A DNA stretch of 64,000 bases from Geminicoccaceae bacterium (GTDB taxonomy: Bacteria > Pseudomonadota > Alphaproteobacteria > Geminicoccales > Geminicoccaceae): positions 1 to 64,000 of the forward strand of contig JANQPX010000057.1 of assembly GCA_028285265.1 (NCBI GenBank), given 5' to 3'. Below are positions 8,602 through 17,227 of the stretch, one piece after another. Both the position numbers and the translations under genes were made by a program. The stretch's first letter is position 1, and the number at the start of each line of letters is the position of its first letter. The notes under the pieces are model-generated. The model saw only the letters and a program-made list of their open reading frames with translations, was not told the origin of the DNA and did not search any database.

Positions 8602-9699
8602 ATGTATTTGAAGCGCATTGCTGCGACAACCGCGATTTTGGTCGGCGCATCAGATATGTCTGAGGCTGAGATTTTGATGGGAGTGGCCGGACCGCTTTCC
8701 GGCAGCGTGAGTTACGCGGGCGAAATTCTTGGACTCGCCACAGAAGTAGCGGTTGATCATCTGAACGAGGCAGGTGGAGTTGGTGGAGAGGAAGTCGTCA
8801 TCTTAATGGAGGATGACGCCTGCAATTCGGAGCAAGGTGCTGTGGTTGGCGAGAAGCTGGTCGATGACCAAGTCAGTGTCGTCATCGGGCATTCTTGCTC
8901 AGGCGCTACCATAGCCGCGATGGCTGGCTATCAAGACGCCGGCATCGTGATGATCTCGCCGACAGCAACAAATCCGAGGGTGACGGATGAGGGAGGTTCG
9001 CTGATCTTTAGGACGGCGGGGCGAGATGACGATCAGGGGGCGATCGGAGCGGCGTTGATCGCCGAGAAGTGGCCTGATGCTAACATTGCCCTGGTCGACG
9101 ATAGCGAACCTTATGGCGAGGGATTGGCGTCTGTCGTGGAAGCGAGTCTCTCATCGGCGGGATTGAAGCTTGCCCTTAGAGATAAAATTCTGGCTGGCGA
9201 GCCCGATTATGTGTCGTTGGTCGACAAGCTGGTCGCAGCAGACGTGGACGTCCTTTATTATGGCGGACGTCCAAGAGAGGCCGCGCTGATTATTCAGGAG
9301 GTGCATGCTCAAGGCGAGGAATTGCAGATCCTGGGTCCGGAAAGCATGATCAGTGAAGATTTATGGGTCATCGCTGGCGACGCGGCAGAAGGCATTCTGT
9401 TCACCCACTATCCCGATCCCAAAAACGATCCCGAGTTGGCCCATCTGGTCGAGATCATCGAAGATGCTGGCATCGAGTCCTCCCCAGCATTTTTTGGCGC
9501 TTATGCTGCGATTCAGGCATGGGGAGAAGCAGTGCGGCATGCCGGAACGACAGACGGCCCTGCGGTCGCCCAGGCACTCCGTGAGAATGAATTCGATACG
9601 GTGATTGGTACTATCGGATTTGACGATAATGGCGATGTTACGGGAATCGATTCATTCGTTTGGTATGTTTGGGAAGATGGGGCCTACCGCCCGCATTAG
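8602..9699 (+). CDS. Periplasmic binding protein, branched-chain amino acid type (first of pair)
   Basis: The 365-residue protein has a short signal sequence (YLKRIAATTAILVGAS) and a type I periplasmic-binding fold (Peripla_BP_6). It opens with ILMGVAGPLSGSVSYAG, and continues with HLNEAGGVGGEEVVILMEDD, VVIGHSCSGATIAA and DVDVLYYGGRPREAALI. Relatives bind branched-chain amino acids, amides or urea. No permease or ATPase gene is near. Instead it is followed 12 bases later by a paralogue and then a membrane phosphatase, so I infer a sensory rather than transport role. The ATG at 8602 is preceded by GGGGGG at about seven bases; an upstream in-frame ATG at 8566 would sit at the predicted transcription start. 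Confidence 0.87.
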   Translation: MYLKRIAATTAILVGASDMSEAEILMGVAGPLSGSVSYAGEILGLATEVAVDHLNEAGGVGGEEVVILMEDDACNSEQGAVVGEKLVDDQVSVVIGHSCSGATIAAMAGYQDAGIVMISPTATNPRVTDEGGSLIFRTAGRDDDQGAIGAALIAEKWPDANIALVDDSEPYGEGLASVVEASLSSAGLKLALRDKILAGEPDYVSLVDKLVAADVDVLYYGGRPREAALIIQEVHAQGEELQILGPESMISEDLWVIAGDAAEGILFTHYPDPKNDPELAHLVEIIEDAGIESSPAFFGAYAAIQAWGEAVRHAGTTDGPAVAQALRENEFDTVIGTIGFDDNGDVTGIDSFVWYVWEDGAYRPH

Positions 9700-9711
9700 G
9701 GAGTGTGTCTC

Positions 9712-10815
9712 ATGCGCTTGCTCTTCGCGGGTTTTACCATTGCATGCTTGATGGCACATGCTGTACGCGCCGAAATTCTTATCGGTGTCTCTGCTGCCAT
9801 GTCCGGTTCTTATGCGGTTTATGGCGAGATCACGCTCAACGGAGCTGATACCGCCGTTGCCGAGCTCAATGCCGTGGGCGGTGTTCTCGGTGAGCATGTC
9901 GACATTGTGATCGCGGACGACTTTTGCAGCGGGGATCAAGCTATCGCCGCGGCGCAAAAGCTTGTGAGTGCAGGTGTGGTCTTTGTCGTCGGCCATCCCT
10001 GTTCGGGAGGTGCAATACCGGCGTCCAAGATTTACGACCGAGAAGAAGTTTTGATGATTTCGACATTCGCTAGTAATCCGAGGCTTACCGACGAAGGGGG
10101 CGACTACATCTTTCGAATCTATGGTCGGGACGATCAACAAGGTGTCATTGCTGGGGACATGCTGGCTGACCGATGGACGCGTGCCAACATAGCGATCATT
10201 CATGACGGAGAGGCCTACGGTCAGGGGCTTGCTAATCGTGTCAAGAAACGCCTCGATGAACGTGGCGTTGCCATCGATATTTTCGATCGTATCACGCCTG
10301 GTGAGGCGGATTATTCAGCGTTGGCAGACCGTCTCCAGGACGCCGATATCGATGTGCTCTACTATGGCGGCTATGCCGCCGAGGCAGCGTTGATCGTGAG
10401 TCAGGTCAGGAGCTCGGGCTCGGATCTTACCATGGTTGCGGGGGATGGCGTCGGCAATTTGGACTTTTGGGATATTGCTGATCAAGCTGGGAACGGAACG
10501 ATGGTGACCTTCCCGCCGAACCTACGTCAGCAGGAGGGCGCGAGGTCCATCCTCGTTGAGAAGATGGGCCTGGAGAGCCAGGGACCCAATGATCGGGCAC
10601 TTTTTGCCTTAAGCGCGGTTGAGGCTTGGGCGCAAGCAGCCGAGCGTGTGGGGACAACCAACCCGACTGCCGTTGCGGCTGAGCTGAGACGAGCCGAATT
10701 TGATACGGCGCTCGGTCAGATTGGATTTGATAGCAATGGTGATGTGACCGGCTTTGAAACCTTTAGCTGGTTTATTTGGCAAGATGGAATTCTCGAAGAG
10801 TTTCAACCGAAATGA
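9712..10815 (+). CDS. Periplasmic binding protein, branched-chain amino acid type (second of pair)
   Basis: This 367-residue paralogue of the preceding gene has a signal peptide (LLFAGFTIACLMAHAVRAE) and the same landmarks: ILIGVSAAMSGSYAVYG, VAELNAVGGVLGEHVDIV, VVGHPCSGGAIPAS, PRLTDEGGDYIFRIYGRDDQ and DIDVLYYGGYAAEAALI. Two paired cysteines seen in both (one after the DD, one in the VxGHxCSG motif) suggest a shared disulfide. An AGGGAG precedes the ATG at 9712 by nine bases; GTG at 9703 is an alternative. It sits 30 bases before the SiaA-like gene, so I infer that one or both binding proteins present a ligand to that sensor's periplasmic domain. Confidence 0.88.
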   Translation: MRLLFAGFTIACLMAHAVRAEILIGVSAAMSGSYAVYGEITLNGADTAVAELNAVGGVLGEHVDIVIADDFCSGDQAIAAAQKLVSAGVVFVVGHPCSGGAIPASKIYDREEVLMISTFASNPRLTDEGGDYIFRIYGRDDQQGVIAGDMLADRWTRANIAIIHDGEAYGQGLANRVKKRLDERGVAIDIFDRITPGEADYSALADRLQDADIDVLYYGGYAAEAALIVSQVRSSGSDLTMVAGDGVGNLDFWDIADQAGNGTMVTFPPNLRQQEGARSILVEKMGLESQGPNDRALFALSAVEAWAQAAERVGTTNPTAVAAELRRAEFDTALGQIGFDSNGDVTGFETFSWFIWQDGILEEFQPK

Positions 10816-10845
10816 TGCACATCAAGCTACGATGGGCGTAAAATC

Positions 10846-13800
10846 ATGTTTCGGCATCTAGGCGTTCGTGCACGATTGCTGCTGGCTTTTCTTGGCATCA
10901 GCACCTTTGCCGTGACGGCGTCGATCGCGGGCATCTATGCTTTCAACCGCGTCGCTGGATTTCTCGACCATATCATTCAAGAACGGGTTCCATTGACGAC
11001 AACGTCACTTGAGGTATCGCGCAGCGCCGAGCGCATAGCGTCGTCGGCATCGAGCTATCTTGCTGCACGGACCGATCGTGATCGCGAGGAGGTATCCGCC
11101 AAGATCGAAGCCGATCTGGCAGCGCTCAAACAGCATCTAGCCGATTTGAAGGTGCAGTCAAACCCCTCCGAGATATCCGTTGGATTGGATCAAACCGTCT
11201 TCTTTTTGGAAGGCAATCTCGAAGCGCTGCAACGGGTTGTCACAAAGCGACAGGACGCGGCCAAGGAGCGGGAGCAGATCCTTCGTAAGGTCTCGCGTGC
11301 GACTTTGGGGGCCAATCGTGTGATTGATCCTGCAATTCGCGTGATGGATGCCAAGGTGGCTCAATGGCAAAAGCGTGACGAAGAAAACCTATCCCTTGAC
11401 CTCGTCAATGACGTCATGGCTTCGCTGCCGCAGCAAAAAGCTCAGGTCCTGGTGGCCTCGATCAATGACACGCTGATTAGAGCCGCGGATGCAAGGCGAC
11501 AGGCTGATCTCAATCTTCTTAGCCTTCCGCTCGACCGCAACCTCGACTCCTTGGCAAATCTCGCTGAAGCCTTCGATGTGCGCATGCAAAAGCGCTTCAC
11601 CAAACAGCTTCAAGCCTTTCGGGACTTGAAGGCAACGTTGACCAATCTAAAGCAAAGCGAGTTCCGACTGGACCAAAACGGCGAACGTCTTCTTGCGGTT
11701 AATGTCACCCTATCTGCTAGTCTGACCCGATTGGCCGACAAGGTCGTTGCCAATGCTCGACAAGCGATCGACGACAGTCGTGGCGAAGCCCTCGATATCC
11801 AAGCATTCAGCTCGCGTGTCATGATCGCCACGGCAGTCTTGACGCTGATCAGCTCAGCCTTGATTACCTGGCTTTATGTTGATCGAAACCTGATCAAGCG
11901 CGTGCGTGCGCTCAGTGATAGTATGCTTGCGATAGCGGATGGTAATCTGAGAGCTGACTTGCCCCCCGCCAAAGGCCACGACGAGATTGCGCGTATGGCA
12001 AGTGCGCTAACGGTCTTTCGTGATACTGCCGTCGAGATCGAAGAGAACAATCTGCGCGAGGTTGCCACGGCAAGACAGCGATTGGTTGATGCCATCGAAT
12101 CGTTGAACGAGGGGTTTTGCTTGTATGACAAGGACGACAGGCTCGTCCTATTCAACGAACGCTATAGAGAGAGCTTCCCTGGCAATAACGATGTCATCAA
12201 AGAGGGAGCCACGTTCAAAGACATTGCCGGAGCCATCGCAAAGAGTGGGCTTTTGCCCGAGGCCGTGGGGCGTGAGAAAGATTGGGTTGATGACCGCGTG
12301 CGTCGGCATCGAAACCCGCCGCAAGAGACGACGCTCAGCCGGCGGGCGGACGGCCGCTGGATGCAGATTAGCGAACGCCGAACCAGCGAGGGCGGCAGTG
12401 TCGGTACCTTTACCGATGTCACTGAACTCAAACGCAGAGAGGAGGAAATCGCACGCACGACCGATCGATTGCAGCTGGCCCTGTCGATGGAAGGCTTGGG
12501 AATTTGGGATGTCGATCTTGTCAACGGTACGGTTTGGTGGTCGAGAGAATACGCCGATCTGATGCGGCGTGATCCTTCAGTCTACGTACCGACGGACACA
12601 TCCTGGGAGGAACATCTTCACCCGAACGAAGCGAAGGATACGATTGCGAAAGTTGCGGCATTCCTCGACAGCGATGATACCGTCATGCGCTTGCCCGAAC
12701 ACTTCATCCGAGGCGACGGCAGCGAGTTCTGGGTCGAATCCCTGATGCGCGTGCAGCGGAACGATGAGGGGGAAGCAATAAGGTTGTCAGGACTTGATGT
12801 TGACATCAGCGAGCAGCTTGAGCGCGAGCACGAGCTCGAACGGGTTTCAGAACGGCTTGGACTCGCCTTGTCGATCGATGAGGTCGGCATTTATGACGCT
12901 GACCTCAAAGCGAACACGCTTTGGTGGTCACCCGAATATACCGCCATGCTCGGGCACGATCCGGCGACCTTCGTCCCAGTTCCGCCGATGTCCTGGGAGG
13001 AGCGATTGCATCCGGATGAAGCCGATCATGTAAAGGAAAGAATGGAAGCTTTCTTTCTCGGTCATGACGATACGATGCGCCTTCGTCAGCATATGTTGCG
13101 TGCCGACCAACGCGAGATCTGGATTGATTCGGTGATGCGCGTGCAGCGGAACGATCAAGGCGAAGCAACCCGCCTGACCGGGCTTGCCGTGGATATCACG
13201 GATCAGCTGCAACGCGAGCAGCAACTCGCCGACGCGAATCGTTTCATCATGGAGAGCCTTCGCTACGCAAGCCGCATTCAGTCAGCGATGCTGCCGGCGA
13301 GAGAGGCGATTGGTTCGGCTACGCGAGATCACTTTCTCATTTGGGAGCCTCGCGACATCGTTGGTGGCGACTTCTTTTGGCATCATCCGATGCATGGTGG
13401 CTACGCAATGATCGTTGGTGACTGTACCGGCCATGGCGTGCCCGGTGCTTTCATGACGCTCATTGCCTGTGGCTTACTCGACCGCATGTTGCAGTCGGGA
13501 GTCGATCGTCCGAGCCTGCTCCTCAACCATCTGCATCGAGAATTGCAGACCCTGCTTGGGCAAGATCAAAGCGAAGGTGAAACTGATGATGGGCTCGAAG
13601 CGGGCATTTGCTTCGTGAACGAGGCTGACAAAAGGTTAGTTTTTTCAGGGGCTCGCTTTTCCTTATTTCATTCAAAAGGCGAGACCATAGACGAGATCAA
13701 GGGCGATAAGGCTGGGATTGGCTATCGTCGCTATGCGGCCGAGACGGCATTTCATGACGTCGCTTTGGACTTCGACGAGCAATCGGCTTTTTATATGACG

Positions 13801-14004
13801 ACCGACGGCCTGATCGATCAGATCGGTGGTGAGCGCCGGCGGTCGTTTGGCAAAAGACGATTTTTGGCATGCCTTAGCGATCGATTGGATCAGCCGATGT
13901 TGGTGCAAGGAGAGCATTTGAAGGAGACATTCGCCAGTTATCAAGGCGATGAGAACCGACGTGACGATGTTACAGTTTTAGGATTCATCCCGAGGGCGTC
14001 ATAG
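10846..14004 (+). CDS. SiaA-like membrane sensor phosphatase (HAMP, three PAS, SpoIIE/PP2C)
   Basis: The 1052-residue protein has TM1 (LLLAFLGISTFAVTASIAGI), a helical periplasmic region to about residue 320, TM2 (VMIATAVLTLISSALITWLY), a HAMP at about 345-400 and a PAS at about 410-525 (SLNEGFCLYDKDDRLVLFNE). Two very similar PAS/PAC repeats follow at about 538-660 and 668-790. From about 805 a SpoIIE-type PP2C phosphatase domain has the metal-binding landmarks DIVGGDFFW and GDCTGHGVPGAFMT. SiaA in Pseudomonas dephosphorylates SiaC; the following SiaB- and SiaC-like genes make the same role likely here. The long periplasmic helices suit contact with the two binding proteins encoded just upstream. 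The extra tandem PAS domains go beyond the usual SiaA layout as I know it. Confidence 0.88.
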   Translation: MFRHLGVRARLLLAFLGISTFAVTASIAGIYAFNRVAGFLDHIIQERVPLTTTSLEVSRSAERIASSASSYLAARTDRDREEVSAKIEADLAALKQHLADLKVQSNPSEISVGLDQTVFFLEGNLEALQRVVTKRQDAAKEREQILRKVSRATLGANRVIDPAIRVMDAKVAQWQKRDEENLSLDLVNDVMASLPQQKAQVLVASINDTLIRAADARRQADLNLLSLPLDRNLDSLANLAEAFDVRMQKRFTKQLQAFRDLKATLTNLKQSEFRLDQNGERLLAVNVTLSASLTRLADKVVANARQAIDDSRGEALDIQAFSSRVMIATAVLTLISSALITWLYVDRNLIKRVRALSDSMLAIADGNLRADLPPAKGHDEIARMASALTVFRDTAVEIEENNLREVATARQRLVDAIESLNEGFCLYDKDDRLVLFNERYRESFPGNNDVIKEGATFKDIAGAIAKSGLLPEAVGREKDWVDDRVRRHRNPPQETTLSRRADGRWMQISERRTSEGGSVGTFTDVTELKRREEEIARTTDRLQLALSMEGLGIWDVDLVNGTVWWSREYADLMRRDPSVYVPTDTSWEEHLHPNEAKDTIAKVAAFLDSDDTVMRLPEHFIRGDGSEFWVESLMRVQRNDEGEAIRLSGLDVDISEQLEREHELERVSERLGLALSIDEVGIYDADLKANTLWWSPEYTAMLGHDPATFVPVPPMSWEERLHPDEADHVKERMEAFFLGHDDTMRLRQHMLRADQREIWIDSVMRVQRNDQGEATRLTGLAVDITDQLQREQQLADANRFIMESLRYASRIQSAMLPAREAIGSATRDHFLIWEPRDIVGGDFFWHHPMHGGYAMIVGDCTGHGVPGAFMTLIACGLLDRMLQSGVDRPSLLLNHLHRELQTLLGQDQSEGETDDGLEAGICFVNEADKRLVFSGARFSLFHSKGETIDEIKGDKAGIGYRRYAAETAFHDVALDFDEQSAFYMTTDGLIDQIGGERRRSFGKRRFLACLSDRLDQPMLVQGEHLKETFASYQGDENRRDDVTVLGFIPRAS

Positions 14005-14013
14005 GAGAGGCTA

Positions 14014-14571
14014 ATGCTGGCGAAGGACCTTTACGGTTTAAGGGCAATGATGCAGCAAAACGACGTGATCTTCGCCTACAGCGGTTACGTTACCGAGCAG
14101 GTTCTTTCCGGCGTCGGTGAAGCGATCAAGCAAAAGATGACTATCGAGGATGCAGATCGCAAGACAATGCGAAGCGTCTTTGCAGTCTTCGTTGAGCAAA
14201 TGCAGAACATCATCCGGTACTCGGCAGAGAAGATCCCACCCGGCACCGATCCTAATAAGCCTCTCGAGTTGCGATACGGCGTCTTGACTGTCGGCCAAGA
14301 GGCATCGGGATACATCGTCCATGCCGGCAACTTCATCGAAAAACCGGACACGGCGCGTCTCAAGAGCCGGCTTGAGGCCATTCGAGCGATGAGCAAGGAA
14401 GAACTCAAGGCTGCCTATAAAGCGCAACTAAAAGCTGGGCCTGATGAATATAGCAAGGGTGCTGGTATCGGCTTCATTGAGATTGCCAGAAGAGCTTCGG
14501 AGCCGATCGATTTCGATTTTGCTGATGTCGACGCCAATCATGCTTTCTTTGCACTTCGTGCTTGTATCTAA
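14014..14571 (+). CDS. SiaB family protein kinase
   Basis: The 185-residue protein matches the SiaB family (DUF6272-type, GHKL-related): it begins LAKDLYGLRAMMQQNDVIFA and has YSGYVTEQVLSGVGEAIKQK, the N-box-like FVEQMQNIIRYSAEK, and YIVHAGNFIEKPDTARLK. In Pseudomonas SiaB phosphorylates SiaC on a threonine and opposes SiaA. A clear GGAGAGG lies just before the ATG, within ten bases of the previous stop, so translation is tightly coupled in the operon. Cytoplasmic location is expected, as there is no hydrophobic segment. Confidence 0.88.
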   Translation: MLAKDLYGLRAMMQQNDVIFAYSGYVTEQVLSGVGEAIKQKMTIEDADRKTMRSVFAVFVEQMQNIIRYSAEKIPPGTDPNKPLELRYGVLTVGQEASGYIVHAGNFIEKPDTARLKSRLEAIRAMSKEELKAAYKAQLKAGPDEYSKGAGIGFIEIARRASEPIDFDFADVDANHAFFALRACI

Positions 14572-14585
14572 CTGGACTACAGACC

Positions 14586-14978
14586 ATGGAAACGATCAAT
14601 ATTCCAGCGACTGACAGATCACCGGCTATCGCCTTTGACTTCAACAACAATCACTTGAAGATCAGCGGTGAATCCTACCCCGAGGACGTCACCGACTTTT
14701 ACAACCCGCTATTCCAAGCCATGGATGCCTATCTTGTCGCCCTAGGCAATGGGCACTGTCGTTTCGATTTTGAGCTGATCTATTTCAACAGCAGCAGTGC
14801 AAAGGCGATCATGACCTTGATGGACAAGCTTGACGAAGCTGCAGATGGTGGTGCGTCGATCGACATCTATTGGTTTTATGACGAGGAAGATGACACCATG
14901 GCCGAACTCGGTGAGGAGTTTGGTGAGGACCTGGAGCACGCAACGTTTCATCTCGAAAAGATGGTAGCCGATGGCTGA
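14586..14978 (+). CDS. SiaC family regulatory phosphoprotein (DUF1987)
   Basis: The 130-residue protein opens METINIPATDRSPAIAFDF, has ISGESYPEDVTDFYNPLF, and carries the core motif LIYFNSSSAKAIMTLMDKLD. In Pseudomonas SiaC, as I recall it, Thr68 of an N-T-S-S motif is phosphorylated by SiaB; Ser69 of N-S-S-S occupies that place here. Unphosphorylated SiaC activates its cyclase partner by binding it. The ATG at 14586 fits the family N-terminus; an in-frame TTG at 14562 overlapping the siaB stop is less likely. Its last eight bases overlap the start of the cyclase gene, which implies coupled translation and a stoichiometric partnership. Confidence 0.88.
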   Translation: METINIPATDRSPAIAFDFNNNHLKISGESYPEDVTDFYNPLFQAMDAYLVALGNGHCRFDFELIYFNSSSAKAIMTLMDKLDEAADGGASIDIYWFYDEEDDTMAELGEEFGEDLEHATFHLEKMVADG

Positions 14979-16086
14979 CGATCTTTTTGCGGCCGAAGAG
15001 GCGGTCATCGAAGCAGCGGAAGGGCGCCTCAGTCAAAGCTCGTTCAGCAACGACGATGATCAGGCAGCATTCGATGCCTTGCTCAAAAGCTACAAGAAGC
15101 TCTTTCGGCAAACCCGTCGCCTCGTCCGGATCAGCGATCGTAATGAACATGAACTTGGTCTGATGGCCGATAAACAGCGGCTTGCTGCGGAAGAAATTGC
15201 GCAGAAGCATAGGGAATTGGAAACGCTTTCGACAAAGCTTGCGAAATATCTCTCACCGCAAGTCTATGCCTCAATCTTTGCTGGAACCCAGGAAGTCAAA
15301 CTCGAAAGCCAGCGGAAAAAGCTCACGGTTTTCTTCTCTGATATCGAGGGTTTTACTGAAACGACGGACCGACTCGAGTCGGAAGAGCTCACCCAACTTC
15401 TTAATCAATATTTGAGCGCAATGTCCGAGGTCGCGCTCGAATATGGTGCGACCATCGACAAATATGTCGGCGACGCCATTATGATCTTCTTCGGTGATCC
15501 TGAGACTCGCGGCGTTAGGGAAGATGCGCTGGCTTGTGTCAAGATGGCGATCGCGATGCAAGAGCGCATGAATTCGCTGTCGCATCTTTGGCGTGACGCC
15601 GGTATTGCGCGCTCACTTGGCTGCCGGATCGGGATCAATACTGGCTATTGTACGGTCGGCAACTTCGGCAGTGATGACCGGATGGACTACACGATTATTG
15701 GCGGTGCGGTGAACTTGGCTTCGAGACTGGAACATAAGGCAGAAGCAGGCGGTATCCTCATTTCCTACGAGACCTATGCACATGTGAAGGACGAAGTCAT
15801 CTGTGAGGCGGCTGGCGAAGTTCAAGTCAAAGGGATTGCCTACGAAGTGCAGACCTATCGGGTCCTTGGTCTTCGCGATGATCTCGGTCAAGGCGGGCAG
15901 GCGATTACCGAGGAGCTTCCAAACTTCAAGCTAACGGCGAAGCCCGCGCATATGTCTCCGAAGGAGAAGCAAGCGGCAATCGCCGCGTTGGAACGGACAT
16001 TGGCTTGCCTAGATCAAGGCAAGTCCGCGCAGCGTGGTAAAGCCAAGGCTCGGAAATCGCCTAAAAAAGGGCGAATAGCGCCATGA
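14971..16086 (+). CDS. Class III adenylate cyclase, output of the Sia module
   Basis: The 371-residue cytoplasmic protein has an acidic N-terminus, a helical/coiled-coil segment at about 45-95 (ISDRNEHELGLMADKQRLAA) and a catalytic domain at about 105-290. Metal-binding aspartates are in FFSDIEGFT and DKYVGDAIMIFFG. The Lys of DKYVGD and the Asp/Thr of MDYTIIGG are the adenine-selecting type, and NLASRLE supplies the transition-state Asn and Arg, so cAMP is the likely product. The tail is very basic (KAKARKSPKKGR). In Pseudomonas the equivalent gene siaD encodes a c-di-GMP synthase that SiaC activates through N-terminal helices. By analogy SiaC here should bind the helical segment. Guanylate cyclase activity is less likely because the Glu/Cys pair is absent. 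Confidence 0.9.
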   Translation: MADDLFAAEEAVIEAAEGRLSQSSFSNDDDQAAFDALLKSYKKLFRQTRRLVRISDRNEHELGLMADKQRLAAEEIAQKHRELETLSTKLAKYLSPQVYASIFAGTQEVKLESQRKKLTVFFSDIEGFTETTDRLESEELTQLLNQYLSAMSEVALEYGATIDKYVGDAIMIFFGDPETRGVREDALACVKMAIAMQERMNSLSHLWRDAGIARSLGCRIGINTGYCTVGNFGSDDRMDYTIIGGAVNLASRLEHKAEAGGILISYETYAHVKDEVICEAAGEVQVKGIAYEVQTYRVLGLRDDLGQGGQAITEELPNFKLTAKPAHMSPKEKQAAIAALERTLACLDQGKSAQRGKAKARKSPKKGRIAP

Positions 16087-16334
16087 GAAGACTGAGCCAT
16101 CACGCCAATTGGCCTATGCGTCTACTGTCGTTCCGTCTTGTTCGAGAACCTTAGGTTCCGTCAGGTCTCGAAAGGACGAGCCTGATTGCAAAATTCTGTG
16201 CTTGACCGTTACTGTCCTCTGTTGATCGATCCGCCTCCAGCAAGACGGATCTGACACTGTGCTTCAAGCGCCAATGTCGTAACTGTCATAACCTTACGGA
16301 TCACTCCTTCAGTAGGCTTGTGAGTAGATCGACT

Positions 16335-16366
16335 AAAGACATCGACCATCGGTCGAAGATGTCTTT
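16335..16366. terminator. Hairpin between convergent genes
   Basis: AAAGACATC (16335-16343) pairs perfectly with GATGTCTTT (16358-16366), with an inner GACC/GGTC pair giving a longer stem with a three-base bulge. It sits between the end of the cyclase gene and the convergent binding-protein-like gene, so it may end both transcripts. Only three T residues close the stem on each strand. Confidence 0.5.
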
Positions 16367-16383
16367 GCTATGTTGATGGTCTC

Positions 16384-17118
16384 TTAGGCCGGCCGCGCGA
16401 CGCTCAGGCCGTTGACGTTATGCTTGTTGATGAGGTCGGCGACCAAACCGGACGTGATGGCGGTTTCGACGAACTTGGAAAGAAAATCCAAGGTCGCAAC
16501 ATTGGCTATAGGCGTGCCAATCGCCTGTTGAACCGCCATGAAACGGCCATCGAGCAACGTTGTCCGAGGCAATCGCTCAGCATCCTGTAGCAAGCGGGGA
16601 CGAAGACCGGCCAGAGCGTCGACAGAACCCTCAGTAAACCGCTGCACGGCACCGTTGTGATCTGAAGTGTGTGCCAGCTCAGCATGCCGAATATTGCGAT
16701 CAAGCCAAAGACCGTAGGCGGTGCGCTCGGCGACAGCGATCCGTCGACCTGGCTGGTCAGCGTCGTTTGGTTTGAGAATATCCGAGGCTTCTGGCACCAA
16801 ATAGGTCGCCTCGATTTCCGCATAGGCCTTTGTAAAGGCGATATGTTCGGCGCGCTGAGGCTCAGCGCCGATTAAACCAACGTCCCAGCTGTCGCTACTG
16901 GCCGCATCGGCAAGCTCTGATGGCTTGCCGTAGGTTACATAGCGGATGGACACGTCCAACTGGGCTGCAAGGGCGCGTGCCATATCCGGGGCAACACCGA
17001 CCGGCTCACCTGATTCAGTACGTCCTGTCACCAGGAGAAAGTTTCCAAGATTGATCGCTGCCCGTAATTCGCCATTTGGTGCCAGCTGCTTAACGATATC
17101 GGTCGAAACGCCCGCCAT
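16384..17118 (-). CDS. Binding-protein-like protein (SBP_bac_3), no signal peptide
   Basis: This 244-residue protein has the family-3 solute-binding fold: an opening strand (GELRAAINLGNFLLVTGR), GEPVGVAPDMARALAAQLDV, WDVGLIGAEPQRAEHIAFTK and AYAEIEATYLVPE. Members usually bind amino acids in the periplasm. Here the mature-like fold begins at about residue 15 with no hydrophobic leader, and no in-frame extension supplies one, so it is either cytoplasmic or its real export signal is missing. It stands alone, divergent from the hydroxyacid oxidase gene, without permease genes. Confidence 0.75.
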   Translation of the reverse strand: MAGVSTDIVKQLAPNGELRAAINLGNFLLVTGRTESGEPVGVAPDMARALAAQLDVSIRYVTYGKPSELADAASSDSWDVGLIGAEPQRAEHIAFTKAYAEIEATYLVPEASDILKPNDADQPGRRIAVAERTAYGLWLDRNIRHAELAHTSDHNGAVQRFTEGSVDALAGLRPRLLQDAERLPRTTLLDGRFMAVQQAIGTPIANVATLDFLSKFVETAITSGLVADLINKHNVNGLSVARPA

Positions 17119-17227
17119 TCTTGCTCATCCCTCATACAGTGCGGCATGACTATAAGGCTTGAGCGAAGGACAGGCCACGATGAACGAGCTAGACTATCAG
17201 CTCTCTGAACTTGGGTGAGCAGACGAT

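Noticed and set aside
14971..16086. Guanylate cyclase or diguanylate cyclase
   Set aside because: There is no GGDEF motif, and the purine-selecting residues are Lys and Asp/Thr, as in adenylate cyclases.
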